This document shows positions 18,406-26,707 of a stretch of DNA of 64,000 nucleotides, in pieces. Where the stretch lies: NCBI RefSeq assembly GCF_014650875.1, contig NZ_BMVU01000001.1:186001-250000 (forward strand), in the 5' to 3' direction. The notes under the pieces were generated by a model that ran no database searches, was not told the origin of the DNA, and was given only the letters and a program-made list of their open reading frames with translations. The position numbers were made by a program, and so were the translations under genes. The number at the start of each line of letters is the position of its first letter. Within the stretch, counting starts at the first letter, position 1. The stretch is from Streptomyces minutiscleroticus. GTDB taxonomy: Bacteria; Actinomycetota; Actinomycetes; Streptomycetales; Streptomycetaceae.

Positions 18406-19193
18406 CAGCTCAGCAGTCCCGTCCGGGTCGGTTCGGCGTGGTCCGCGTGCGGGTGCACGTGGTCGTGGCCGGGCAGGGCGTGCTGTCCGACCGCGCGCGG
18501 CGGCGGTCCGTCGTGCAGGACGCAGCCGTCGCGCAGCACGACGGCGCGGTCGATCAGCGGCTCCAGCGGGCCCAGCTCGTGCAGTACGAGCAGGACGGAG
18601 ACGCCCCGCTCGACCTGCTCGCGCAGGGTCGCGGCGAGCACCTCCTGGCTGGCCAGGTCGACGCCCGCCATGGGCTCGTCCATGATCAGCAGCTCGGGCA
18701 CGGAGGCCAGGGCGCGGGCGATGAGCACGCGCTGGTGCTGGCCGCCGGAGAGCGCCTCCACGGAGTCCCTGGCGCGGTCGGCCATCCCGACCTGCTCCAG
18801 GGCGTGGCGGACGGCGTCCCGGTCGGCTCTGCGCAGCACCCCGAAGCGGGCGCGGGACAGCCGCCCGGAGGACACCACCTCGGTCACCGTCGCGGGCACG
18901 CCGCCCGCGGCCGTGGTGCGCTGGGGCACGTAGCCCACGCGCGCCCAGTCGCGGAAGCGGCGCCGCGGGGTGCCGAAGATCTCTATCTCGCCGCCGGTCA
19001 CCGGGACCTGCCCGACGATCGTGCGGATCGCCGTGGACTTGCCCGAGCCGTTGGCGCCGAGCAGGGCGACGACCTCGCCGCGGCGCACGGCGAGGTCGAC
19101 GCCGCGCAGCACGCGGCGGGAGCCCAGTTCGGCGGTCACCCCGCGCAGGGAGATCACGGGTTCGCGCGCGGCGTCCTCGCTCACGGTGCTCAC
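18405..19193 (-). CDS. znuC: Zinc ABC transporter ATPase ZnuC
   Basis: A 262-aa ATPase with Walker A GANGSGKS (about 46-53), signature LSGGQ, Walker B LLIMDEP and an H-loop histidine in LVLHELG. The C-terminal tail is rich in histidine (HALPGHDHVHPHADHAEP), a possible zinc-binding or sensing extension also seen in other actinobacterial zinc ATPases. GTG 19193 has GGAGG upstream. The gene lies between znuA (72 nt upstream) and znuB (one-base overlap), and should be transcribed from the Zur-controlled znuA promoter. Confidence 0.93.
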   Translation of the reverse strand: MSTVSEDAAREPVISLRGVTAELGSRRVLRGVDLAVRRGEVVALLGANGSGKSTAIRTIVGQVPVTGGEIEIFGTPRRRFRDWARVGYVPQRTTAAGGVPATVTEVVSSGRLSRARFGVLRRADRDAVRHALEQVGMADRARDSVEALSGGQHQRVLIARALASVPELLIMDEPMAGVDLASQEVLAATLREQVERGVSVLLVLHELGPLEPLIDRAVVLRDGCVLHDGPPPRAVGQHALPGHDHVHPHADHAEPTRTGLLS

Positions 19194-19265
19194 GGTGTCC
19201 TCCGCACTGTGTCCTCCGTCGTGCTGGTCGTGCTCGTGGTGCCGGTCATGCCGGCGTCCTGGTCG

Positions 19266-20249
19266 TCACGCCGCGCCCAGGGCCTTCTTCAGGGCCGCGA
19301 GGTTGGCGTCCATGACCGCGATGTAGTCGTCGCCCTTCGACTTGTCCGTGATGCCCTCGACCGGGTCCAGCACGTCCGTCTCCAGGCCGGCGTCCCCGGC
19401 GAGGGTCTTGGCGGTCCTGTCGCTGACGAGCGTCTCGTAGAAGACCGTGGAGACGCCGTCCGCCTTCGCCATCCTCTCAAGCTCCTTGACGCGGTTGGCG
19501 CTGGGCTCGCTCTCCGGGTCCAGGCCGCTGATGGCCTCCTCGGTCAGGCCGTAGCGCTCGGCGAGGTAGCCGAAGGCGGCGTGCGTGGTGATGAACGTCC
19601 TGGTCTTCGTGTCCGCGAGGCCCTCCTCGAACCGGGTGTTCAGGGCGTCGAGGTCCTTCACCAGGGCCGCGGTGTTCTTCCTGTAGTCGGCGGCGTGGTC
19701 CGGGTCCGCCTTCTCGAAGGCCTTGCCCACGCCCTCGGCGACCTCGGCGTACTTCACCGGGTCCAGCCAGACGTGCGGGTCCTTGCCGCCGGTGTCGTGG
19801 TCGTGGCCGTCGTCCTCGGCGTGCTCCTCCCCGGCGTGCTCGTCCTCGGCGTGGTCGTGACCGCCGACCTCGGAGCCGTGCGTCTCCAGGGCGGTCAGGG
19901 TCGCGGCGTCGATCTTGTTCTTCAGCTCCGACTGCGCCACCGCGTCGTCCACGGCGGGCTGGAGGCCCTTGAGGTAGAGGACCGCGTCGGACTTCTGGAG
20001 TTCCACCGTCTGCTTCGCGCTGATCTCCAGGTCGTGCGGCTCCTGGCCGGGCTCGGTGAGGCTGGTGACGCTCACGTGGTCGCCGCCGATGCGCTCGGCG
20101 AGGAAGGCCATCGGGTAGAACGACGCGACGACGTCGAACTTGTCGGTGCCGCCGGCGGCGGAGGAGGACGAGCAGGCGGAGAGCGCGCCCAGGGACAGGG
20201 CGGTGACCGCCGTGAGCGCGGCCGCGGGTATGTGTCGTCGTGCGTTCAT
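19266..20249 (-). CDS. znuA: Zinc-binding lipoprotein ZnuA
   Basis: The solute-binding component of the Zn2+ importer, 327 aa. It starts with a lipoprotein signal (RRHIPAAALTAVTALSLGALSAC; the lipobox cysteine is followed by SSSS) and has the cluster A-I fold. A long His/Asp/Glu-rich loop (GGHDHAEDEHAGEEHAEDDG onward) occupies the middle, typical of zinc-specific members, and THAAFGYLAERYG carries a metal ligand. It is anchored outside the membrane. ATG 20249 is chosen because the promoter -10 (GAAAAT) ends 7 nt upstream and there is no Shine-Dalgarno; ATG 20258 and GTG 20264 are possible. A Zur box covers the -10 and the ATG. Confidence 0.92.
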   Translation of the reverse strand: MNARRHIPAAALTAVTALSLGALSACSSSSAAGGTDKFDVVASFYPMAFLAERIGGDHVSVTSLTEPGQEPHDLEISAKQTVELQKSDAVLYLKGLQPAVDDAVAQSELKNKIDAATLTALETHGSEVGGHDHAEDEHAGEEHAEDDGHDHDTGGKDPHVWLDPVKYAEVAEGVGKAFEKADPDHAADYRKNTAALVKDLDALNTRFEEGLADTKTRTFITTHAAFGYLAERYGLTEEAISGLDPESEPSANRVKELERMAKADGVSTVFYETLVSDRTAKTLAGDAGLETDVLDPVEGITDKSKGDDYIAVMDANLAALKKALGAA

Positions 20250-20263
20250 GACACTCATTTTCA
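20249..20263 (-). promoter_or_regulatory. Zur box 1 at the znuA start
   Basis: On the minus strand TGAAAATGAGTGTCA matches the actinobacterial Zur palindrome TGAAAATGATTTTCA at 13 of 15 positions (consensus from memory). It overlaps the -10 and the znuA start codon. Confidence 0.75.
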
Positions 20264-20286
20264 CTAAATCTGGAAACGATTGTCAA
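20257..20286 (-). promoter_or_regulatory. znuA promoter
   Basis: On the minus strand TTGACA (20286-20281) and GAAAAT (20262-20257) are separated by 18 bp. Transcription would start at about 20249, the A of the znuA ATG, giving a leaderless mRNA. Confidence 0.7.
20271..20285 (+). promoter_or_regulatory. Zur box 2 upstream of znuA
   Basis: TGGAAACGATTGTCA matches the Zur consensus at 12 of 15 positions. It lies 7 bp from box 1, overlapping the -35, and could also reach toward glyS. Confidence 0.6.
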
Positions 20287-20355
20287 TAATGTGTCCGCAG
20301 CGACCGGCTTAGGGCCGGTATGCGGAGCGGGCCGCGCGGCGGCGGGCATACCGAT

Positions 20356-20386
20356 TTGATCCGGGGGGTGCGGCCGCCGGTAATCT
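20356..20386 (+). promoter_or_regulatory. Probable glyS promoter
   Basis: TTGATC (20356-20361) and TAATCT (20381-20386) with 19 bp spacing give a start near 20394 and a 5' leader of about 95 nt before glyS. Confidence 0.5.
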
Positions 20387-20489
20387 GAAGCATTCGCTCT
20401 GAAGCGCAGGCTCCGAACGGATCATCCCCGCTGGTGATCGTCCCGGAAGCGACCGCTTCGTCGCCCGTCGTCGTAATGAAGAGAGCACC

Positions 20490-21872
<1,383 letters not shown>

Positions 21873-21891
21873 GCCCGCGCCTCTTCGCCCC

Positions 21892-21927
21892 GAAGCCCCC
21901 GGCTCCCGTGAGGGAGCCGGGGGCTTC
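21892..21927 (+). terminator. glyS terminator
   Basis: A perfect 16-bp stem (21892-21907 with 21912-21927, GAAGCCCCCGGCTCCC) around GTGA, 19 nt after the glyS stop. Confidence 0.85.
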
Positions 21928-22002
21928 GCCGTGTCCGGACCGGTTGCCGCCGGCCGGTGCGGTCGCCGGCCGATCCGGCCGGAACGGACCGGCGACACCG
22001 TA

Positions 22003-22040
22003 ATGACGACTGACAAAAATTGAAATCTGTCATTCGTCAT
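22003..22040. promoter_or_regulatory. 13-bp inverted repeat, probable TetR operator
   Basis: ATGACGACTGACA (22003-22015) and TGTCATTCGTCAT (22028-22040) are reverse complements at 12 of 13 positions, 12 bp apart, in an A/T-rich island. It lies 77 bp before the aldo/keto reductase that is followed by a TetR gene, so it is a strong candidate operator. Confidence 0.7.
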
Positions 22041-22117
22041 GCCAGAGTGGAGGTACGGCACGCCGCCGGGCGCGCCCGCCGGGTGCTCCTCTCGCCCGGG
22101 AACCCCAAGGAGCTGCC

Positions 22118-23122
22118 ATGCAAACCCGTCCCCTCGGAACCACCGGTCCCCAGGTCTCCGCCCTCGGCCTCGGCTGCATGGGCATGTCCGCGCTGTACGG
22201 CGACGCGGACAGGACCGAGTCGATCGCCACCGTCCACGCCGCCCTGGAGGCGGGGGTCACCCTGCTCGACACGGGCGACTTCTACGCCATGGGCCACAAC
22301 GAGATGCTGATCGGCGAGGCCCTGCGCACGGCCCCCGCGGAGCTGCGCGAGAAGGCGCTGCTCAGCGTGAAGTTCGGCGCCCTGCGCGGTCCCGGCGGCG
22401 AGTGGTTCGGCTACGACGGCCGCCCCGCCGCGGTGAAGAACTTCGCGGCGTACTCGCTCCAGCGGCTCGGCGTGGACCACATCGACGTCTACCGCATCGC
22501 CCGCGTCGACCCCGACGTCCCGATCGAGGAGACCGTCGGCGCCATCGCCGAGCTGGTCGAGCAGGGGTACGTGCGGCACATCGGCCTCAGCGAGGCCGGC
22601 GCGGAGACGATCCGCCGGGCGGCGGCCACGGCCCCGGTCACCGACCTCCAGATCGAGTACTCCCTGATCTCGCGCGGCATCGAGGAGGAGATCCTGCCCA
22701 CCACGCGCGAGCTGGGCATCGGGATCACCGCCTACGGCGTGCTGTCGCGCGGCCTGATCTCCGGCCACTTCACCCGTGACCGGCGGCTGGCCGCGAACGA
22801 CTTCCGCGCCATGAGCCCCCGCTTCCAGGGCGAGAACCTGGAGCACAACCTCGGCCTCGTCGAGGCGCTGCGCAAGGTCGCCGACGGCAAGGGGGTCTCG
22901 GTCGCGCAGACCGCGATCGCCTGGGTGCTCTCGCGCGGCGAGGACATCGTGCCGCTGGTCGGCGCGCGCACCCGCGAGCGGCTCGGCGAGGCGCTCGGCG
23001 CGCTCGACGTGACGCTGGACGACGCCGACCTCGCGGCGATCGAGGAGGCGGTGCCGGCCGGGGCCGCGGCGGGCGAGCGCTACCCGCAGGCGCAGATGTC
23101 CCACCTCGACAGCGAGCGCTGA
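22118..23122 (+). CDS. Aldo/keto reductase
   Basis: A 334-aa NAD(P)H-dependent oxidoreductase of the AKR superfamily (YajO/Tas-like). The active-site aspartate and tyrosine are in LLDTGDFYAMG, and the lysine in LLSVKFG. The usual catalytic histidine region (YYQHRVDP) reads VYRIARVDPD, so the His is replaced by Ala, a pattern seen in one Streptomyces subgroup. The C-terminal GARTRERLGEALGALDVTL binds the cofactor phosphate. The start has CAAGGAG about 7 nt upstream. It is followed after 26 nt by a TetR gene and preceded by an inverted repeat, suggesting induction by its substrate. Substrate unknown. Confidence 0.9.
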   Translation: MQTRPLGTTGPQVSALGLGCMGMSALYGDADRTESIATVHAALEAGVTLLDTGDFYAMGHNEMLIGEALRTAPAELREKALLSVKFGALRGPGGEWFGYDGRPAAVKNFAAYSLQRLGVDHIDVYRIARVDPDVPIEETVGAIAELVEQGYVRHIGLSEAGAETIRRAAATAPVTDLQIEYSLISRGIEEEILPTTRELGIGITAYGVLSRGLISGHFTRDRRLAANDFRAMSPRFQGENLEHNLGLVEALRKVADGKGVSVAQTAIAWVLSRGEDIVPLVGARTRERLGEALGALDVTLDDADLAAIEEAVPAGAAAGERYPQAQMSHLDSER

Positions 23123-23148
23123 CGGCACCGCCGGGTACGGTCGGGGAC

Positions 23149-23739
23149 ATGGCACCGAGCACCGAGACCCTGACCGCCGAGCGCATCCTGGAGGCGACCG
23201 AGGAGGTGCTGCGCCGCTACGGGCCCGCGAAGGCGACCGTGGTGGACGTGGCCCGCGCGCTCGGCGTCAGCCACGGCAGCGTGTACCGCCACTTCCGGAC
23301 GAAGGCGGCGCTGCGCGAGGCGGTCACCGAGCGGTGGCTCGACCGCACCTCGCGGGCGCTGGCCGGGATCGCCGCGGAGGACCGCGGCGCGGAGGGGCGG
23401 CTGCGGGACTGGTGCGCGGCCCTGTTCACGGCCAAGCGGCACAAGGCGGGCGACGACCCCGAGCTGTTCGCCACGTACATGGTGCTGATCGGGGAGAACA
23501 GCGCGGTGGTGGAGCGCCACGTCGCCGACCTCGTCGCCCAGCTCGGCCGCATCGTCGGGGACGGCGTCCGCGCGGGCGCGTTCGCCTCCGCCGACGTCCC
23601 GGCCACGGCCCGCGCGGTCTTCGACGCCACGGTCCGCTTCCACGACCCCGCCCACGCGCGGGACTGGGCGCACCCGGGCGCGGACGCGGAGTTCGCGGCG
23701 CTGGTGGACCTGGTGGTGCGGGGGCTCAAGGGGGCCTGA
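23149..23739 (+). CDS. TetR/AcrR family transcriptional regulator
   Basis: A 196-aa regulator with an N-terminal helix-turn-helix (TAERILEATEEVLRRYGPAKATVVDVARALGVSHGSVYRHFRTKAALREAV) and a helical ligand-binding domain with a TetR_C-like end. TACGGT (23136-23141) lies 7 nt before the ATG without a ribosome-binding site, so it may have its own leaderless transcript besides read-through from the aldo/keto reductase. Likely targets are the inverted repeat before that reductase and possibly the convergent MFS exporter. Ligand unknown. Confidence 0.9.
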   Translation: MAPSTETLTAERILEATEEVLRRYGPAKATVVDVARALGVSHGSVYRHFRTKAALREAVTERWLDRTSRALAGIAAEDRGAEGRLRDWCAALFTAKRHKAGDDPELFATYMVLIGENSAVVERHVADLVAQLGRIVGDGVRAGAFASADVPATARAVFDATVRFHDPAHARDWAHPGADAEFAALVDLVVRGLKGA

Positions 23740-23813
23740 GGGGCCCGGGGACCGAGCGGCCCGGGAAGCAAGAGGTTCAAGGGCCGAGGGGCTCGGGCGG
23801 GCCGCCGGGGCGG

Positions 23814-25271
23814 TCACGACGTGGCCGTCGCCCGCGCCGCCTCTCCGACCTCGGCCGACTCCAGGCGTTCCGCGGTGCGCTCCGCCGTGCCGCGGGCCCA
23901 GCGGCCGGTCGTCAGGGCGCCGAGGCCCAGGACGGCCAGGCCGCAGGCGGTGAGGATCCACCAGCCGGGCCGGGAGGCCGGGACGAAGGCGTCCGCGTAC
24001 GAGGACGCGCCCACGCCCGAGGCCAGGACCGCGCCGATCACGGCGACGCCGAGGGTGGAGCCGGTCTGGCGGCTGGTGGAGGCGACGGCGGCGGCGACCC
24101 CGGCCTGGGCGCGGGGCATGCCGGAGACGGCGGTGTTGGTGATGGGGGCGTTGACGAGGCCGAAGCCGATGCCGAACAGGACGTAGCCGATCACCAGCGT
24201 CACGTTCGAGGTCTCGGCCTCGAAGAGGGCGAAGAGCAGCCCCGCGGCCGTCATCGCGGTGCCGGCGAGGAGCAGCGGCAGGCGCGGGCCGCGGCTGCCG
24301 ACCAGCCGGCCCGACAGCGGCGCGCACACGAAGCACATGAACGCCATCGGCAGCATCCACAGCCCGGCCTGGAGCGCGGTCAGACCGCGCACGTTCTGCA
24401 GGTACAGGGTGGACAGGAAGAGGAAGCCGCCGAGCGCGGCGAACGCGCTGAGCGCGATGCCGGTGGCCCCGCTGAACGGCGCCGAGCGGAAGAAGCGCAG
24501 GTCGATGAGGGGTTCCTCGCGGCGCGGCTCGTAGCGCAGCAGGGCGAGCAGCGCCGCCAGCGCCACCGCGCCGAAGCCCAGGGTGTGCGCGGAGGCCAGG
24601 CCCGCGGAGGGCGCCTCGATGATCGCGTACGTCAGGGAGCCCAGCAGGGCGACCACCAGGAGCTGGCCGACCGGGTCGGGGCGGCGGGCCCTGGGGGCGC
24701 GGGACCCGGGGACGAAGCGGAGCGTGAGCAGGAGGGCGGCGAGGCCCACCGGGACGTTGATCCAGAAGATCGAGCGCCAGCCGACCGAGTCCACGAGCAA
24801 CCCGCCGACCAGCGGTCCGGCCGCCATCGAGATGCCGACGACGGCGCCCCACACGCCGATGGCGCGGGCGCGCTCGCGCGGGTCCGTGAAGGTGTTGGTG
24901 ATGATCGACATCGCTACCGGGTTCAGCATCGAGCCGCCGACCGCCTGCACCATGCGGGCGGCGACGAGCAGCTCCAGGCTGGGCGCGAGCGAGCAGAGCA
25001 CCGAGCCCAGGGTGAAGACGACGAGCCCCGTCATGAAGACCTTGCGGCGGCCGATCCGGTCGGCGGTCGACCCGGCGAGCATCAGCAGCGAGGCCAGGAC
25101 CAGCGTGTAGGCGTCGATGGTCCACTGCAGTCCCGACACGGAGGCGTCCAGTTCGCGCTGCATCGCGGGCAGGGCGACGTTGAGCACGGTGTTGTCGAGG
25201 CTCACGATCAGCAGGCTCATGCAGCAGATGGCGAGCACGAGCAGACGTCGGCGATGGCTGAGCTGGGGCAT
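23814..25271 (-). CDS. MFS drug exporter, DHA2 (14-TMS) type
   Basis: A 485-aa major facilitator with about 14 predicted hydrophobic helices. Family motifs are visible: LDNTVLNVALPAM in helix 1 (motif D1), ADRIGRRKVF (motif A), GVWGAVVGISMAAGPLVGGLL (motif C) and WRSIFWINVPVG. Such proteins export drugs or dyes by proton antiport at the membrane. TAGGAT lies 6 nt before the ATG (minus strand), with GGAG in between, so the mRNA may be leaderless. It is convergent to the TetR gene, leaving room for shared regulation. Substrate not predictable. Confidence 0.9.
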   Translation of the reverse strand: MPQLSHRRRLLVLAICCMSLLIVSLDNTVLNVALPAMQRELDASVSGLQWTIDAYTLVLASLLMLAGSTADRIGRRKVFMTGLVVFTLGSVLCSLAPSLELLVAARMVQAVGGSMLNPVAMSIITNTFTDPRERARAIGVWGAVVGISMAAGPLVGGLLVDSVGWRSIFWINVPVGLAALLLTLRFVPGSRAPRARRPDPVGQLLVVALLGSLTYAIIEAPSAGLASAHTLGFGAVALAALLALLRYEPRREEPLIDLRFFRSAPFSGATGIALSAFAALGGFLFLSTLYLQNVRGLTALQAGLWMLPMAFMCFVCAPLSGRLVGSRGPRLPLLLAGTAMTAAGLLFALFEAETSNVTLVIGYVLFGIGFGLVNAPITNTAVSGMPRAQAGVAAAVASTSRQTGSTLGVAVIGAVLASGVGASSYADAFVPASRPGWWILTACGLAVLGLGALTTGRWARGTAERTAERLESAEVGEAARATATS

Positions 25272-25376
25272 TGCTCCATCCTAGGCCATTTTCAATAGTG
25301 CGCCTAACTAATGACATATGCAGTGATCGCGGATGTCGGGTGCCGGGTACCCCTCGGCGTACGCGACAATGGAGCC

Positions 25377-26552
25377 ATGCCCACGCCCGCTCCCGCCCTC
25401 GATGCCCCGCCGTCCACCGCCGCCGCCGGTCCGCTCGCGATCGGTCCGCACACGGTGCGCCCGCCCGTCGTCCTCGCCCCCATGGCCGGGATCACGAACG
25501 CGCCCTTCCGCACGCTGTGCCGGGAGTTCAGCGGGGGCAAGGGCCTGTTCGTCAGCGAGATGATCACCACGCGGGCGCTGGTCGAGCGCAACGAGAAGAC
25601 CATGCAGCTGATCCGCTTCGACGCCTCGGAGACACCGCGCTCGATCCAGCTGTACGGCGTCGATCCGGTGACCGTCGGCAAGGCCGTCCGCATGATCGCG
25701 GAGGAGGACCTCGCCGACCACATCGACCTCAACTTCGGCTGCCCGGTGCCCAAGGTCACGCGCAAGGGCGGCGGCTCCGCCCTGCCCTACAAGCGCAACC
25801 TGCTGCGGGCCATCCTGCGCGAGGCCGTCGCCGGCGCCGGGGACCTGCCGGTCACCATGAAGATGCGCAAGGGCATCGACGACGACCACATCACGTTCCT
25901 GGACGCCGGGCGGATCGCCGTCGAGGAGGGCGTCACGGCGATCGCCCTGCACGGCCGCACCGCCGCCCAGCACTACGGCGGCACGGCCGACTGGGAGTCC
26001 ATCGCCCGCCTCAAGGAGCACGTGCCGGAGATCCCCGTGCTCGGCAACGGCGACATCTGGTCCGCCGAGGACGCGCTGCGCATGGTGCGCGAGACCGGCT
26101 GCGACGGCGTGGTCGTGGGCCGCGGCTGCCTGGGCCGGCCCTGGCTCTTCGCCGACCTGGTGGCGGCCTTCGAGGGGCGGGACGACTTCGCGCGCCCGAC
26201 GCTGCGCGAGGTGGCCGACGTCATGGTCCGCCACGCCACGCTCCTCGGCGAGTGGCTCGGCGACGAGGCGCGCGGCGTCGTCGACTTCCGCAAGCACGTC
26301 GCCTGGTACCTGAAGGGCTTCTCGGTCGGCTCCGAGATGCGCAAGCGCCTCGCCGTCACGTCGTCCCTGCAGGAGCTGCGGGGCGGCCTGGACGAGCTGG
26401 ACCTCGACCAGCCCTGGCCGGCCGGCGCCGACGGCCCCCGCGGCCGCACCTCGGGCAACAACCGCGTCGTCCTGCCCGACGGCTGGCTCAAGGACCCGTA
26501 CGACTGCGCGGGCGTCGGCGAGGACGCGGAACTGGACACGTCCGGCGGCTGA
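25377..26552 (+). CDS. dusB: tRNA-dihydrouridine synthase DusB
   Basis: A 391-aa FMN-dependent enzyme that reduces uridines in tRNA D-loops. The TIM barrel shows VVLAPMAGITNAPFRTLCREFSG, the IDLNFGCPVPKVTRKGGGSAL motif with the catalytic cysteine, LHGRTAAQHYGGTADW and the phosphate-binding VLGNGDIWS and VVGRGCLG. A C-terminal helical tRNA-recognition domain follows. ATG 25377 has GACAAT (25365-25370) six nt upstream, so it is probably leaderless; the frame upstream of it is not conserved-looking. The gene stands alone, divergent from the MFS gene. Confidence 0.93.
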   Translation: MPTPAPALDAPPSTAAAGPLAIGPHTVRPPVVLAPMAGITNAPFRTLCREFSGGKGLFVSEMITTRALVERNEKTMQLIRFDASETPRSIQLYGVDPVTVGKAVRMIAEEDLADHIDLNFGCPVPKVTRKGGGSALPYKRNLLRAILREAVAGAGDLPVTMKMRKGIDDDHITFLDAGRIAVEEGVTAIALHGRTAAQHYGGTADWESIARLKEHVPEIPVLGNGDIWSAEDALRMVRETGCDGVVVGRGCLGRPWLFADLVAAFEGRDDFARPTLREVADVMVRHATLLGEWLGDEARGVVDFRKHVAWYLKGFSVGSEMRKRLAVTSSLQELRGGLDELDLDQPWPAGADGPRGRTSGNNRVVLPDGWLKDPYDCAGVGEDAELDTSGG

Positions 26553-26640
26553 GCGGGACCGGCGGCGGACGGGCGGACCCACCGGGGCCCCACCGACCGT
26601 GCCGCCCGCCGTACCGGCGCGGGGCGGTGCCGCCGCCCCG

Positions 26641-26703
26641 CCGCGCGGTCACCCCGCCCCGCCGCGCGGTCACCCCGCCCCGCCGCGCGGTCACCCCGCC
26701 CCG
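26641..26703. repeat. 21-bp tandem repeat, 3 perfect copies
   Basis: Three identical 21-mers (CCGCGCGGTCACCCCGCCCC plus G) lie between the convergent dus and debranching-enzyme-like genes, ending 4 bp before the latter's stop codon. Each unit contains the palindrome CCGCGCGG. Confidence 0.9.
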
Positions 26704-26707
26704 CCCC

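Noticed and set aside
20289..20489. T-box or glycine riboswitch before glyS
   Set aside because: The leader is only about 95 nt, and I see neither a T-box sequence nor the glycine aptamer core.
22118..25271. Drug-resistance cassette of reductase, TetR and MFS exporter as one operon
   Set aside because: The MFS gene is convergent to the TetR gene, so they cannot share a transcript; joint regulation remains only a possibility.
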